Assembly: GCA_009778235.1 (NCBI GenBank)
Contig: WRKE01000230.1
Coordinates: 1 to 7,690, forward strand
Length of the DNA stretch: 7,690 bases
Reading direction: 5' to 3'
Source of the DNA: Pseudomonadota bacterium
GTDB lineage: Bacteria > Desulfobacterota > Desulfobulbia > Desulfobulbales > Desulfobulbaceae
The notes beneath the pieces were generated by a model, which was not told the DNA's origin, searched no databases, and was given only the letters and a program-made list of their open reading frames with translations. Shown here piece after piece: positions 1 through 6,239 of this stretch (position 1 is its first letter; the number at the start of each line of letters is the position of its first letter). Position numbers and translations under genes: made by a program.

Positions 1-487
1 GCACCAACTCCAGGATCTGCTGCAGCTGCCGCGAGCGGCCGACAAATCCATAGTTGTGCTCCTGTCCCGAAAGCTGGTCCTGCAGCCGGGCATTTTCCCG
101 CATCAGCCGGGTCCGCTCCACCGCCCGGGCGATGGTGCGAAGAATCCGCTCGTTGTCAAAGGGCTTTTCAACAAAATCATATGCCCCGTCCTTGAGCGCT
201 TGGACCGCCATCTCGATGGTGCCATGACCGGTCATGAGCACTGTGGTCGTCGCTGGATCAACCGTGCGTATCCGTTGGAGAAAAGTCAGGCCGTCCATGC
301 CCGGCATCTTGATGTCGGTCAGGATGGCATCGGGTAGGTCGGCCTGCATCTTGTCCAAGGCGTCTTCGGCGCAAGGGGCCGTGACCACCTCGTACCCACC
401 TTTCCTAGCCAGCATTTTGGCCAGGAAGGCAAGCATGTCGAGATCATCGTCAACAACCAGAATACAGGGGGACTTGCTCTTGCTCAT
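1..487 (-). CDS. NtrC-family sigma-54-dependent response regulator, N-terminal part (cut by window edge)
   Basis: This frame starts at ATG 487 (MSKSKSPCILVVDDD...) and runs off the left edge after about 162 codons, so only the N-terminal part is visible. It is a complete receiver domain: acidic pair Asp13/Asp14, phosphoacceptor Asp58 in LTDIKMPGMDG, Thr86 in LMTGHG, and Lys108 in VEKPF. A helical linker follows (about residues 120-145). At about residues 148-160 comes FVGRSRQLQQIL, the usual opening of a sigma-54 AAA+ activator domain. By family, phosphorylation would trigger oligomerisation and ATP-driven opening of sigma-54 promoters. The AAA+ core (GAFTGA loop) and any DNA-binding Fis-type helix-turn-helix lie outside the window, so full-length function is inferred. 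The start overlaps the thiL stop as ATGA (487-484) and has no strong Shine-Dalgarno, which suggests translational coupling. No cognate kinase is visible. The family call is firm; the specific target is unknown. Confidence 0.9.
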   Translation of the reverse strand, partial: MSKSKSPCILVVDDDLDMLAFLAKMLARKGGYEVVTAPCAEDALDKMQADLPDAILTDIKMPGMDGLTFLQRIRTVDPATTTVLMTGHGTIEMAVQALKDGAYDFVEKPFDNERILRTIARAVERTRLMRENARLQDQLSGQEHNYGFVGRSRQLQQILELV

Positions 488-1518
488 GGTTGCATTCTAC
501 CCGGTTTTCCCGCTGGGCACCGCCTGAAATGATCGTATCCCTGGTAGGCGATCCCCTGCTCTTCGCAGGTGCCGTCGGCTCGCCGTCGGCGCAGAACAAC
601 GCCCTCTCCTTCGGTCACGGTGCCGATCGGGGTGAGGGTCAGTCCACATTGGCGACCGAGTTCAAGCAGCCGGCCGTGGGCTTCAGCCGGGGCGGTGAAC
701 AACAATTCGTAGTCCTCGCCGCCGCAGACAGCCCACTGTTCCGGGTCAGCCCCAGTCAAGCGAGCCGCCTCGATCAAGGCCGGTGAGATCGGCAGCTCCC
801 AGGCCGCGATCCGCGCCCCCACTCCGGACTGTTTGCAGAGGTGGGACAGATCGGTGGCAAGACCATCGGAGAGATCCATCATCGCGTGCGCCAGCCCGCT
901 TTCGCCCAGACACCGGCCCAGGCCGACCCTGGCAATGGGATCGAGATGTTTTGCCACCAGCGGCCCAAAGTCACCGCCGGCCCGGTCGAGTTTTCGCTTC
1001 AGCAGTTCCAGGCCCGCGGCGGCAAGACCCAGCGAACCGCTGACCCAGACCATGTCGCCTGGCCGGGCGCCGCTGCGGAAAATTACCTGCTCTGCCACTG
1101 CCTCGCCGATGACGGTCAAGGTACAGTTGAAGCCCTGCGGGCTGGCAACCGTGTCGCCGCCAATCAGCAGGCAGCCGTACTCCCGGCAGCCATCGGCCAA
1201 CCCCTTGGCAAAAGCCTTGAACCAGAAGGACTCGAAGGTTTTGGGCATGCCGAGGGAAAGAAGCGCGAAGACCGGTTGTCCCCCCATGGCCCCGATATCG
1301 CTGACATTGACCGAGACCAGCTTGCGACCCAGTTTTTCCGGTGGGTGGAAGGCAAGATCGAAATGGACCCCTTCGATGATGGTATCCATGGTCAGCAGCC
1401 AGACCAGGCGGCCGTCCTTGGCCACCACGGCGCAATCATCACCGATCCCCTTGATCAGCCGTCCATCCCCCTGGGCGGACAAGGCGGCTATATGGTCGAT
1501 AATCTGGCGCTCGTTCAT
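484..1518 (-). CDS. thiL: Thiamine-monophosphate kinase ThiL
   Basis: This cytosolic kinase performs the last step of thiamine diphosphate synthesis, ATP-dependent phosphorylation of thiamine monophosphate. From ATG 1518 (MNERQIIDHIAAL) the product is 344 aa, slightly longer than the roughly 325 aa of E. coli ThiL. Family motifs appear in order: GIGDDCA (24-30), TMDTIIEGVHF (43-53), VNVSDIGAMGGQP (70-82), GGDT (120-123), DLSDGL (215-220), GGEDYELLF (266-274) and a C-terminal HF (330-331). The aspartates in these motifs are the known Mg2+/ATP ligands. The frame is open upstream to 1641, but that extension lies inside the enzyme I gene and carries no ThiL homology. The start at 1518 gives an ATGA overlap with the EI stop (TGA 1517-1515), and a GGGAG tract lies about 11 nt upstream. 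The last residues (about 332-344) are Arg/Pro/Gly-rich and look like a dispensable tail. The stop overlaps the regulator start. Identification is secure. Confidence 0.96.
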   Translation of the reverse strand: MNERQIIDHIAALSAQGDGRLIKGIGDDCAVVAKDGRLVWLLTMDTIIEGVHFDLAFHPPEKLGRKLVSVNVSDIGAMGGQPVFALLSLGMPKTFESFWFKAFAKGLADGCREYGCLLIGGDTVASPQGFNCTLTVIGEAVAEQVIFRSGARPGDMVWVSGSLGLAAAGLELLKRKLDRAGGDFGPLVAKHLDPIARVGLGRCLGESGLAHAMMDLSDGLATDLSHLCKQSGVGARIAAWELPISPALIEAARLTGADPEQWAVCGGEDYELLFTAPAEAHGRLLELGRQCGLTLTPIGTVTEGEGVVLRRRRADGTCEEQGIAYQGYDHFRRCPAGKPGRMQP

Positions 1519-3314
1519 CCCTGATAGTACTCCCTGGGATAGAGGCCGGGCAATTCCCTGGCCAGCAATTGGCGGACCTGGTCGCAGTCGCCGCACTGCA
1601 GCACCTGCTGGGCTATCTGCCGCAACTCGTCGCTGCGGCAATGACGCAACAGCCGTTTGACCTTAGGGATAATCGCCGGCCGCATCGACAATTCGTCCAG
1701 CCCCATGCCCATCAGCACCGGGGCGCACAGGGGATCGCCGGCCATTTCCCCGCAAAGCGAAACAGGAATATTGCAGGCATGCCCGGCCTCGACGGCCTGC
1801 CGGATCATGCGCAGCACCGCCGGATGAAACGGCTCGTACAGGTGGGCGACATACTGATTGCCCCGGTCAATGGCCAGCGAATACTGGATCAGGTCATTGG
1901 TGCCGATGGCGAAAAAATCCACCTCAGCGGCAAAGACATCGGCCATGACCACGGCGCTGGGCACCTCCACCATCATGCCGATTTCGACATTCTCGGCCAC
2001 AGGGTGGCCTTTGGCGGCCAAGTCGTCCAACACCTCATCGACGATGGCCCGCACCTGACGCAGTTCCGCCGGCGCCGAGATCAGGGGGAGTAAAATCCGC
2101 AGCCGGCCATGGACCGAGGCCCGGAACAAGGCCCGCAGTTGACGGCGGAACAAATCCTGCTCATACAGAGAAAAGCGAATGGAACGGAGACCAAGGGCGG
2201 GGTTGCGTTCCCGGTCCAGCCAAGCCTTGTTGCCCGGAAAGCGGTTGAAAAATTTGTCGCCGCCCACATCCAAGGTGCGGATGGTCACCGGATAGGGCGA
2301 CATGGTGGCCAACAGGTGTTGGTAGGTGGCCATCAACTGTTCCTCGTTCGGCGGCCTCCGGTTGTTGAAATAATCGAGTTCGCTGCGGAACAGTCCGATT
2401 CCCTCAGAACCGAAACGGAGCACGGCGGGCAGTTCTCGCAGCGTTTCGATGTTGGAGCTCAACCGGACCGCAAAGCCGTCCACGGTTTCCGACACCAGAT
2501 GGATGTAGGAATCCAACTCGTCGGCCAGGAGGCGATCGCGCCGGTTGCTTTCCCGCACTCGCTGGATCTCCGCGGGTTCAGGAGCGAGAATGACCTGGCC
2601 GCTGCCGCCGTCGAGAATGATTAAATCGCCGGTGGCCAGCAGCGAGGTGGCATGGTCGATGCCGACCACCGCCGGCAGGCCAAGCGAGCGGGCCACAATG
2701 GCGGTATGGGAGGTGATGCCGCCCTTCTCGGTCAAAAAGCCGTGCACATTGCCGGCTTGCATGCGCAAGGTATCCTCTGGGGAGAAATCGTTGGCCACCA
2801 GGATGACCGGCTGGTCCTCGCTTGCCAGCGGGCCTTGTACCCGTCCTGAGAGCAGCCCGAAGACCCGGTCCGCCACATGTTTGATATCAGCAAACCGTTC
2901 CCGGATATAGACGTCGTCGATTTGGTCGAATCGTTCCTTGATATCACTCAAGGCCTGGGCCAAGGCCCATTCGGCATTGACGTTCTTGTACCGGATGATC
3001 CCGATGGTCCGCTCGACCAGCATCCGGTCCCGGAGCATCAGCAGATGAGAGTCGATGATCGAAAGGGCATCGGCCAGATCGCCGGCCAACTTTTCGCGCA
3101 GAGAAAGCAGCTCGTCCCCGGCGGCCTGGACCGCCCCGGCAAACCGCTCCACCTCCTTCTCGATATGGTCCTCCGGCAAGTGGTACCATCCGGCCCGCAA
3201 GGTTTGCCGCTTGAGAACCACCACGGTGGCCGCCACAATCCCAGGGGAGACGCCAATGCCCCGCAGAGTGCGGATCGAACTGGGACCATTGGTTTCCTTA
3301 TTCGGGCTGGTCAT
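1515..3314 (-). CDS. ptsI: PTS enzyme I (phosphoenolpyruvate-protein phosphotransferase)
   Basis: Enzyme I takes phosphate from phosphoenolpyruvate onto a histidine and passes it to HPr, the first step of the PTS. The frame is open from ATG 3326 (603 aa), with further ATGs at 3323 and 3314. I prefer 3314 (599 aa, MTSPNKETNG) because an AGGA lies about 11 nt before it, whereas the upper ATGs sit directly on that AGGA. In 603-aa numbering, the N-terminal domain opens with LRGIGVSPGI (21-30) and the phospho-histidine is His207 in GGITSHTAI (202-210). The PEP barrel has Arg314 (GLFRSE), Arg350 with LDVGGDK (352-358), NPALGLRSIR (375-384), Glu454 (MVEVPSAV), TNDL (476-479) and active-site Cys525 in SLCGEMAGDP. 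Every key residue is present and the length is near the usual 570-600. There is no fused GAF (PtsP-type) or EIIA domain. The start overlaps the end of the HPr gene by 17 nt and the stop overlaps thiL as ATGA. Confidence 0.97.
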   Translation of the reverse strand: MTSPNKETNGPSSIRTLRGIGVSPGIVAATVVVLKRQTLRAGWYHLPEDHIEKEVERFAGAVQAAGDELLSLREKLAGDLADALSIIDSHLLMLRDRMLVERTIGIIRYKNVNAEWALAQALSDIKERFDQIDDVYIRERFADIKHVADRVFGLLSGRVQGPLASEDQPVILVANDFSPEDTLRMQAGNVHGFLTEKGGITSHTAIVARSLGLPAVVGIDHATSLLATGDLIILDGGSGQVILAPEPAEIQRVRESNRRDRLLADELDSYIHLVSETVDGFAVRLSSNIETLRELPAVLRFGSEGIGLFRSELDYFNNRRPPNEEQLMATYQHLLATMSPYPVTIRTLDVGGDKFFNRFPGNKAWLDRERNPALGLRSIRFSLYEQDLFRRQLRALFRASVHGRLRILLPLISAPAELRQVRAIVDEVLDDLAAKGHPVAENVEIGMMVEVPSAVVMADVFAAEVDFFAIGTNDLIQYSLAIDRGNQYVAHLYEPFHPAVLRMIRQAVEAGHACNIPVSLCGEMAGDPLCAPVLMGMGLDELSMRPAIIPKVKRLLRHCRSDELRQIAQQVLQCGDCDQVRQLLARELPGLYPREYYQG

Positions 3315-3582
3315 GGCATGCATCATCCTGGGCAGTGATTATTTCGGCCGCAACGCTCAGGGCGCGCTCCGCTCGCGGGCCTTCGGCCATCAAGTCGATG
3401 ACGGTACCCCGCGTCAGAGCCAGGGATAAGACATCGAGAATTGAGCTGCATTCAACAGTTTCCTGGTTATGGCCAAGAAAAAGACGCACCCCATGGCTGG
3501 CGGCGATGGCGGCCAGCCGGGTCGCGATCCGGCCATGGATTCCCCGCTCATTGCCAACTAAGACCTTCTTTTCCGCCCGCAT
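3298..3582 (-). CDS. HPr-family phosphocarrier protein
   Basis: HPr shuttles phosphate from enzyme I to EII components or regulatory targets in the cytosol. From ATG 3582 the protein is 94 aa (family usual 85-95). A GTG at 3585 immediately upstream would add one residue. The active-site loop is RGIHGRIATRL (13-23), with His16 as the phosphorylated residue and Arg18 as its conserved partner. The proline common in GLHxRPA is replaced by Ile19, a divergence from E. coli/Bacillus HPr. The second signature, CSSILDVLSLAL (45-56), places Ser47 where the HPr-kinase-type regulatory serine sits (E. coli Ser46). No HPr kinase gene is visible. About ten C-terminal residues (DDACHDQPE) extend past the fold. 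The start shares a base with the upstream gene's stop (TGATG), and the 3' end overlaps the EI start, so all three are probably translated together. The symbol is left blank because HPr homologues vary in naming (ptsH or npr). Confidence 0.92.
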   Translation of the reverse strand: MRAEKKVLVGNERGIHGRIATRLAAIAASHGVRLFLGHNQETVECSSILDVLSLALTRGTVIDLMAEGPRAERALSVAAEIITAQDDACHDQPE

Positions 3583-3974
3583 CACTTGACGACCCGCAAA
3601 CCCGGTCGCTGGCGGCCGGCTTTAGTCTGCCCTTGACCTTCGGGATCAGACCCCTGGTCAAGAACGGCTTCGGTCGGTCGGCGCTCAAGCCGGATGGCCT
3701 GAATGAACCGCCCTTCTCCCCCCATGGTGAAGATTTCCCGGCCGGTAAACTGCGGGGTGCGCAGGGTCCAGACCACCGTCTGGATCGGCAGGGAAAGCAG
3801 GTGCAAGCTCACATGCCACCACTCGGCCTTGCGGGTCTCGTCGCGGACGATGTCGCCCACCACGGCATAGAGCAACATCTGCGGCTCTTTGGCAGCGATC
3901 AGGACAATATCGCCCGGTTCCGTGGTTTCCTTAAACGGCAGCATCTTTTTTAATTCAACAACCAACTGCTCCAT
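3582..3974 (-). CDS. Conserved-looking protein of unknown function, 130 aa
   Basis: I do not recognise this protein. From ATG 3974 (MEQLVVELKKML) it has 130 residues with no signal peptide or membrane segment, so it is probably cytosolic. Residues 1-20 look helical. Residues 20-96 look mostly beta, with GDIVLIA (21-27), LLYAVVGDIVRD (34-45), a Trp-Trp pair in EWWHVSLHLL (51-60), WTLRTPQFTG (69-78) and IFTMGGEGRFIQAIRL (81-96). The last ~34 residues are hydrophilic, rich in Gly, Gln and Arg, and probably disordered. An alternative start is TTG 4031, which would overlap the previous gene's stop as TTGA and add 19 residues. I prefer ATG 3974 because the extra N-terminus looks unlike a natural one and a GAGAG lies just before the ATG. 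The stop overlaps the HPr start. Its place between an exported protein and HPr/EI suggests co-expression but does not reveal a role. Confidence 0.8.
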   Translation of the reverse strand: MEQLVVELKKMLPFKETTEPGDIVLIAAKEPQMLLYAVVGDIVRDETRKAEWWHVSLHLLSLPIQTVVWTLRTPQFTGREIFTMGGEGRFIQAIRLERRPTEAVLDQGSDPEGQGQTKAGRQRPGLRVVK

Positions 3975-4027
3975 AACACTCTCAAGTTGCCTGCACACGC
4001 CTGGAAAAAGCGTAAGTATCGGCCAGC

Positions 4028-5713
4028 TCAATCCTGGCGCAGGGTATATTCCATTTCCATGTGGAGGGCATCCTCGACCAGGTACCCCCGAAATCGGCCG
4101 GTGACAACGTGGTGGAGTGCAGCGAGCAACGGCAGGCCGATCTCCCGGGCGAACTGTCGCGCCTCGGGCGACAATATCCGGTTCTTCTCCCCCGTCTCCC
4201 TGGCCAGCAAGTCCAGCAACGGCACCAACTGTTCAGCCACCTCGCCCACTCGCACAAAAAACGAGACATTGCTCAGCCCATCCCCGTGGTCCATAGCCTT
4301 GCCTGGGAGGCAATCAAGGTTGCCTGGCGCCAGTTGCCGCTGGACCGCCTCGACCAGCTCGACGCTGTCGGCCAGCACAAGATGCTGCTTCAGCAGGGCA
4401 TAGGACGGCCGCAGCAGGCCGCCGGCCAGGATCACCGAGTCGATTTCCAGATTACCGGTCTTGACCTTGACCACCTGGAGGCCGGTCACCATCTGCGCGA
4501 TCATGGCCGCCATTGCCGGACGATCACGCACGGCAACCAACAGGCCGCCCAGCAATCGGGACGATTGGTGCTTTGCCTGCTGCTGTTCGGTCATCATTAC
4601 CCCGAACTCTCCGCCAAAGACATCAAAAAAATCGTCCAACGATTTGCCCGTGGCTTCGGTGAGCTGCTTACCGATCGAGGCCATCAGGGCCGAAACGTCG
4701 TCGCCGGCTTTTTGTCTGGCAACATCCCAGAGATATTCCAGCTTGAACCAGTTGGTCCACAGGGCGAGCTTCACCTCCGGCACCATTGGCTCCAAGGGAG
4801 GTTGGCGCACCGGCCCGGGCAAGGCATGACGGGCAAGGAAGGCAGCTGCCGAGGCCGGGCTGACCAGGGCGCTGAACTCCAGCCGGTTGGTGTCTGAGGT
4901 GGCGCGGTGGCAAAGGGCAATCTGCCGGGGCAGCAAACCGCCGCTTTCCGTTTCAATCATCTGCACCAGTGGCGCCTGTCCGGAAAGTCCTTCCAGGTCG
5001 ATATAGCAGAAGATATCGGCGGACGACCCCTTATTGAGTTGGTGCAATCGCAGATACGAGGCGTTGGTGGAAAAAGCAGCGCCTTTGCGGATCATCCGTT
5101 GGAGATTCAGGTCGATGCAGCGTTTGAGCAGCGCCTGTTCGCAGGTAACGAGCACCACGTTGCGATGCCGCCAATAATAAAATTCCCGGCCGTCACCGGC
5201 AACCAGATGCCAGAGGACCTTCCCCTGATAGTTGATCGGTTGATGGGAAGGGAGATGGGCGAATATCTCCCCGAATCGTTGCTCTGCTCCGGAGTCATCA
5301 ATGCGCAGAGCCACCAGCCACTGCCGAAATAAAAAAGATTCCGTTCGCCCGCCCTGTTCCGGCACCAGGGCGAATGCGGCGCCGTTGCCGAGCAGAGAGG
5401 CGATGACCGGGTGATGGGCAAATGTCTCCCAAGCGGCGATCACCCGTCGGGTTTCAGCGATCAGGGCCCCACTTTCCCCTGCCTGCTGTAGAAATTTGTA
5501 CCATGTTGCTGGCGGGATCGTTTTGCCAAACTGGTTAAACCGCCATTGCCTGATCATGCCCAGGCGGGCGGGACCAGCCATCTCCATGTAAAAAAGCGTA
5601 TCATCAGGAAGATAGTCGACAAGGGCGATATCAGGAGCAGGACGCGCAGCCAGCAGGTAGCCGCCGACCACCACCATCAGGCACAGTAGAATCAGCGCCA
5701 CTAACCGGGTCAT
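4028..5713 (-). CDS. Exported or membrane-anchored protein of unknown function, DUF3352-like
   Basis: The product is 561 aa from ATG 5713. Residues 4-22 (LVALILLCLMVVVGGYLLA) form a hydrophobic signal or anchor after a single Arg. There is no proper lipobox, so it is either cleaved near AARPA (22-26) or held as an N-terminal anchor, with the rest outside the cytoplasmic membrane. After the anchor comes DYLPDDTLFYMEM (33-45). Mid-protein there is SLDDFFDVFGGEFGVMM (358-374), then DRPAMAAMIAQMV (397-409) and LVLADSVELVEAVQRQL (445-461). This order (opening LPxDTxxY, a central 'DxxxxxGGExGV' block, then a closing 'xLVLADS' block) is reminiscent of DUF3352-type bacterial surface proteins; that assignment is an inference. 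No catalytic motif is visible. A double purine-rich ribosome site precedes the start, and the start overlaps the stop of the receiver remnant (ATGA). Gene reality is very likely; function is unknown. Confidence 0.85.
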   Translation of the reverse strand: MTRLVALILLCLMVVVGGYLLAARPAPDIALVDYLPDDTLFYMEMAGPARLGMIRQWRFNQFGKTIPPATWYKFLQQAGESGALIAETRRVIAAWETFAHHPVIASLLGNGAAFALVPEQGGRTESFLFRQWLVALRIDDSGAEQRFGEIFAHLPSHQPINYQGKVLWHLVAGDGREFYYWRHRNVVLVTCEQALLKRCIDLNLQRMIRKGAAFSTNASYLRLHQLNKGSSADIFCYIDLEGLSGQAPLVQMIETESGGLLPRQIALCHRATSDTNRLEFSALVSPASAAAFLARHALPGPVRQPPLEPMVPEVKLALWTNWFKLEYLWDVARQKAGDDVSALMASIGKQLTEATGKSLDDFFDVFGGEFGVMMTEQQQAKHQSSRLLGGLLVAVRDRPAMAAMIAQMVTGLQVVKVKTGNLEIDSVILAGGLLRPSYALLKQHLVLADSVELVEAVQRQLAPGNLDCLPGKAMDHGDGLSNVSFFVRVGEVAEQLVPLLDLLARETGEKNRILSPEARQFAREIGLPLLAALHHVVTGRFRGYLVEDALHMEMEYTLRQD

Positions 5714-5874
5714 GACCTCCCTTCTCCCTTACTTTCGTTCCGGGGATCACCCGCAGACAGGAATTGGCTCAGCAAGCGCAACACCTGCTCCCCATCGATT
5801 GGGTTGGCAATGTATGCATCCATGCCGACCGACAGGCATATATGCTTATCATCACTCATGGCATAGGCGGTCAT
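5710..5874 (-). pseudogene. C-terminal remnant of a response-regulator receiver domain
   Basis: Read on the minus strand from ATG 5874, this short frame gives 54 residues ending at TGA 5712-5710. Residues 2-41 match the second half of a receiver domain of the kind found at the end of hybrid histidine kinases: TAYAMSDDKHICLSVGMDAY corresponds to the usual 'LTAxAMxxDxxxCLxAGMDxY', then IANPIDGEQVLRLLSQFL to 'LxKPIxxxxLxxxL'. Missing are the acidic pocket and the phosphoacceptor aspartate, which should lie upstream. The near-invariant lysine before Pro is Asn24 (ANPI). In this frame the upstream reading meets a stop at 5985-5983 with no receiver-like sequence between. A second frame (ATG 5993, 40 codons) stops at 5873-5871, overlapping this ATG, as expected after a frameshift. 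I read it as a decayed gene. It could still be translated as a small leader peptide, since its stop overlaps the next gene's start (ATGA). Nothing convincing is seen between 5875 and 6060. Confidence 0.6.
5716..5730 (-). promoter_or_regulatory. Strong double ribosome binding site for the 561-aa protein gene
   Basis: On the minus strand the bases just before ATG 5713 read AAGGGAGAAGGGAGG, followed by TC and the start codon. The tract contains two GGGAG copies. The upstream copy ends about 10 nt from the ATG, an AAGG ends about 6 nt away, and the last GGAGG ends only 2 nt away. It is the strongest Shine-Dalgarno-like sequence in the window, supports ATG 5713 as the true start, and marks the beginning of efficient translation of the downstream cluster. 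Confidence 0.7.
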
Positions 5875-6060
5875 GTGACTGTACACAACAAAAACAAAGG
5901 CAAATCCGCTCTTAACTTCGTGTCCACTTCTTCTCTGCCAAGCCAGCGCCGCTGGCCAGAATCCATGGCCTTGCGGGCGAGGTTATCTGTCATCCTGGTG
6001 GGCGTGGCGATTTAACCACAGAGCAAGACCAGACCCTTGGGTATTCATATCACTTTCTAT

Positions 6061-6097
6061 TTTTAATGAAAAAAATATTCTTATTTTTTCATTAAAA
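6061..6097. repeat. Perfect A+T-rich inverted repeat, 14-bp arms
   Basis: The left arm TTTTAATGAAAAAA (6061-6074) is the exact reverse complement of TTTTTTCATTAAAA (6084-6097), with a 9-nt centre ATATTCTTA. Only one G-C pair occurs per stem, so it is a weak hairpin and a poor intrinsic terminator. It resembles a dyad operator site or a DNA-bending element. It lies in the gene-free gap between the nuoN terminator and the minus-strand cluster and overlaps a candidate promoter. The symmetry is seen directly; an operator role is inferred. Confidence 0.65.
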
Positions 6098-6102
6098 TTC
6101 AA
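6074..6102 (-). promoter_or_regulatory. Candidate sigma-70-type promoter for the 561-aa protein / pts / thiL cluster
   Basis: On the minus strand TTGAAT (6102-6097) and AATATT (6079-6074) are 17 bp apart, each matching four of six consensus positions of the -35 and -10 boxes. The segment is far richer in A+T than its surroundings and is the only such stretch between the nuoN terminator and the next gene. Transcription would start near 6067 and leave a leader of about 350 nt. An alternative pair further downstream uses a TATGAA -10 element near 6045. In A+T-rich DNA such matches arise by chance, so confidence is low. Confidence 0.3.
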
Positions 6103-6163
6103 TATATTACTGCCGTGACCTACCGCATTGGCAAGAGGAAATGGTATCATACCGCTTCGGCGC

Positions 6164-6205
6164 AAAGAAAAAAAGGGAAGAAGAGGCGTGGCACCTCTTC
6201 TTCCC
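6164..6205 (-). terminator. Rho-independent terminator after nuoN
   Basis: On the minus strand a perfect 12-bp stem (GGGAAGAAGAGG at 6205-6194 pairing with CCTCTTCTTCCC at 6186-6175, loop of 7 nt) is followed directly by seven T residues (6174-6168), a C and three more T. It begins 35 nt after the nuoN stop codon. The layout is textbook for intrinsic termination and shows that nuoN ends its transcription unit, so the genes to the left need their own promoter. Confidence 0.93.
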
Positions 6206-6239
6206 TGAGCAAGGCAGGAAAGAATAAAACGGATTTAGA

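Noticed and set aside
1519..1641. N-terminal extension of ThiL to a start at 1641
   Set aside because: The added 41 residues lie within the enzyme I coding sequence and have no ThiL homology; ATG 1518 gives a standard length and an ATGA overlap.
833..1660. Long plus-strand open frames antisense to thiL (275 and 227 codons)
   Set aside because: They lie opposite a gene with full ThiL motifs, show no family motifs themselves, and reflect the G+C-rich codon pattern of the real strand.
4061..4897. Plus-strand open frame of 278 codons opposite the 561-aa gene
   Set aside because: Composition is rich in His, Gln, Arg and Gly with no recognisable domain, typical of an antisense shadow. The minus frame has a signal segment and a strong ribosome site.
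6061..6097. A+T palindrome as an intrinsic terminator
   Set aside because: The stem has one G-C pair and would be unstable; a strong terminator already exists at 6164-6205.
5983..6165. Minus-strand 60-codon frame containing QGSGLALWLNRH, faintly like the G-box of a histidine-kinase ATPase domain
   Set aside because: The likeness covers under ten residues, the frame spans the A+T palindrome and the end of the nuoN terminator, and no other kinase motif is present. It could be a further kinase remnant, but the evidence is too thin.
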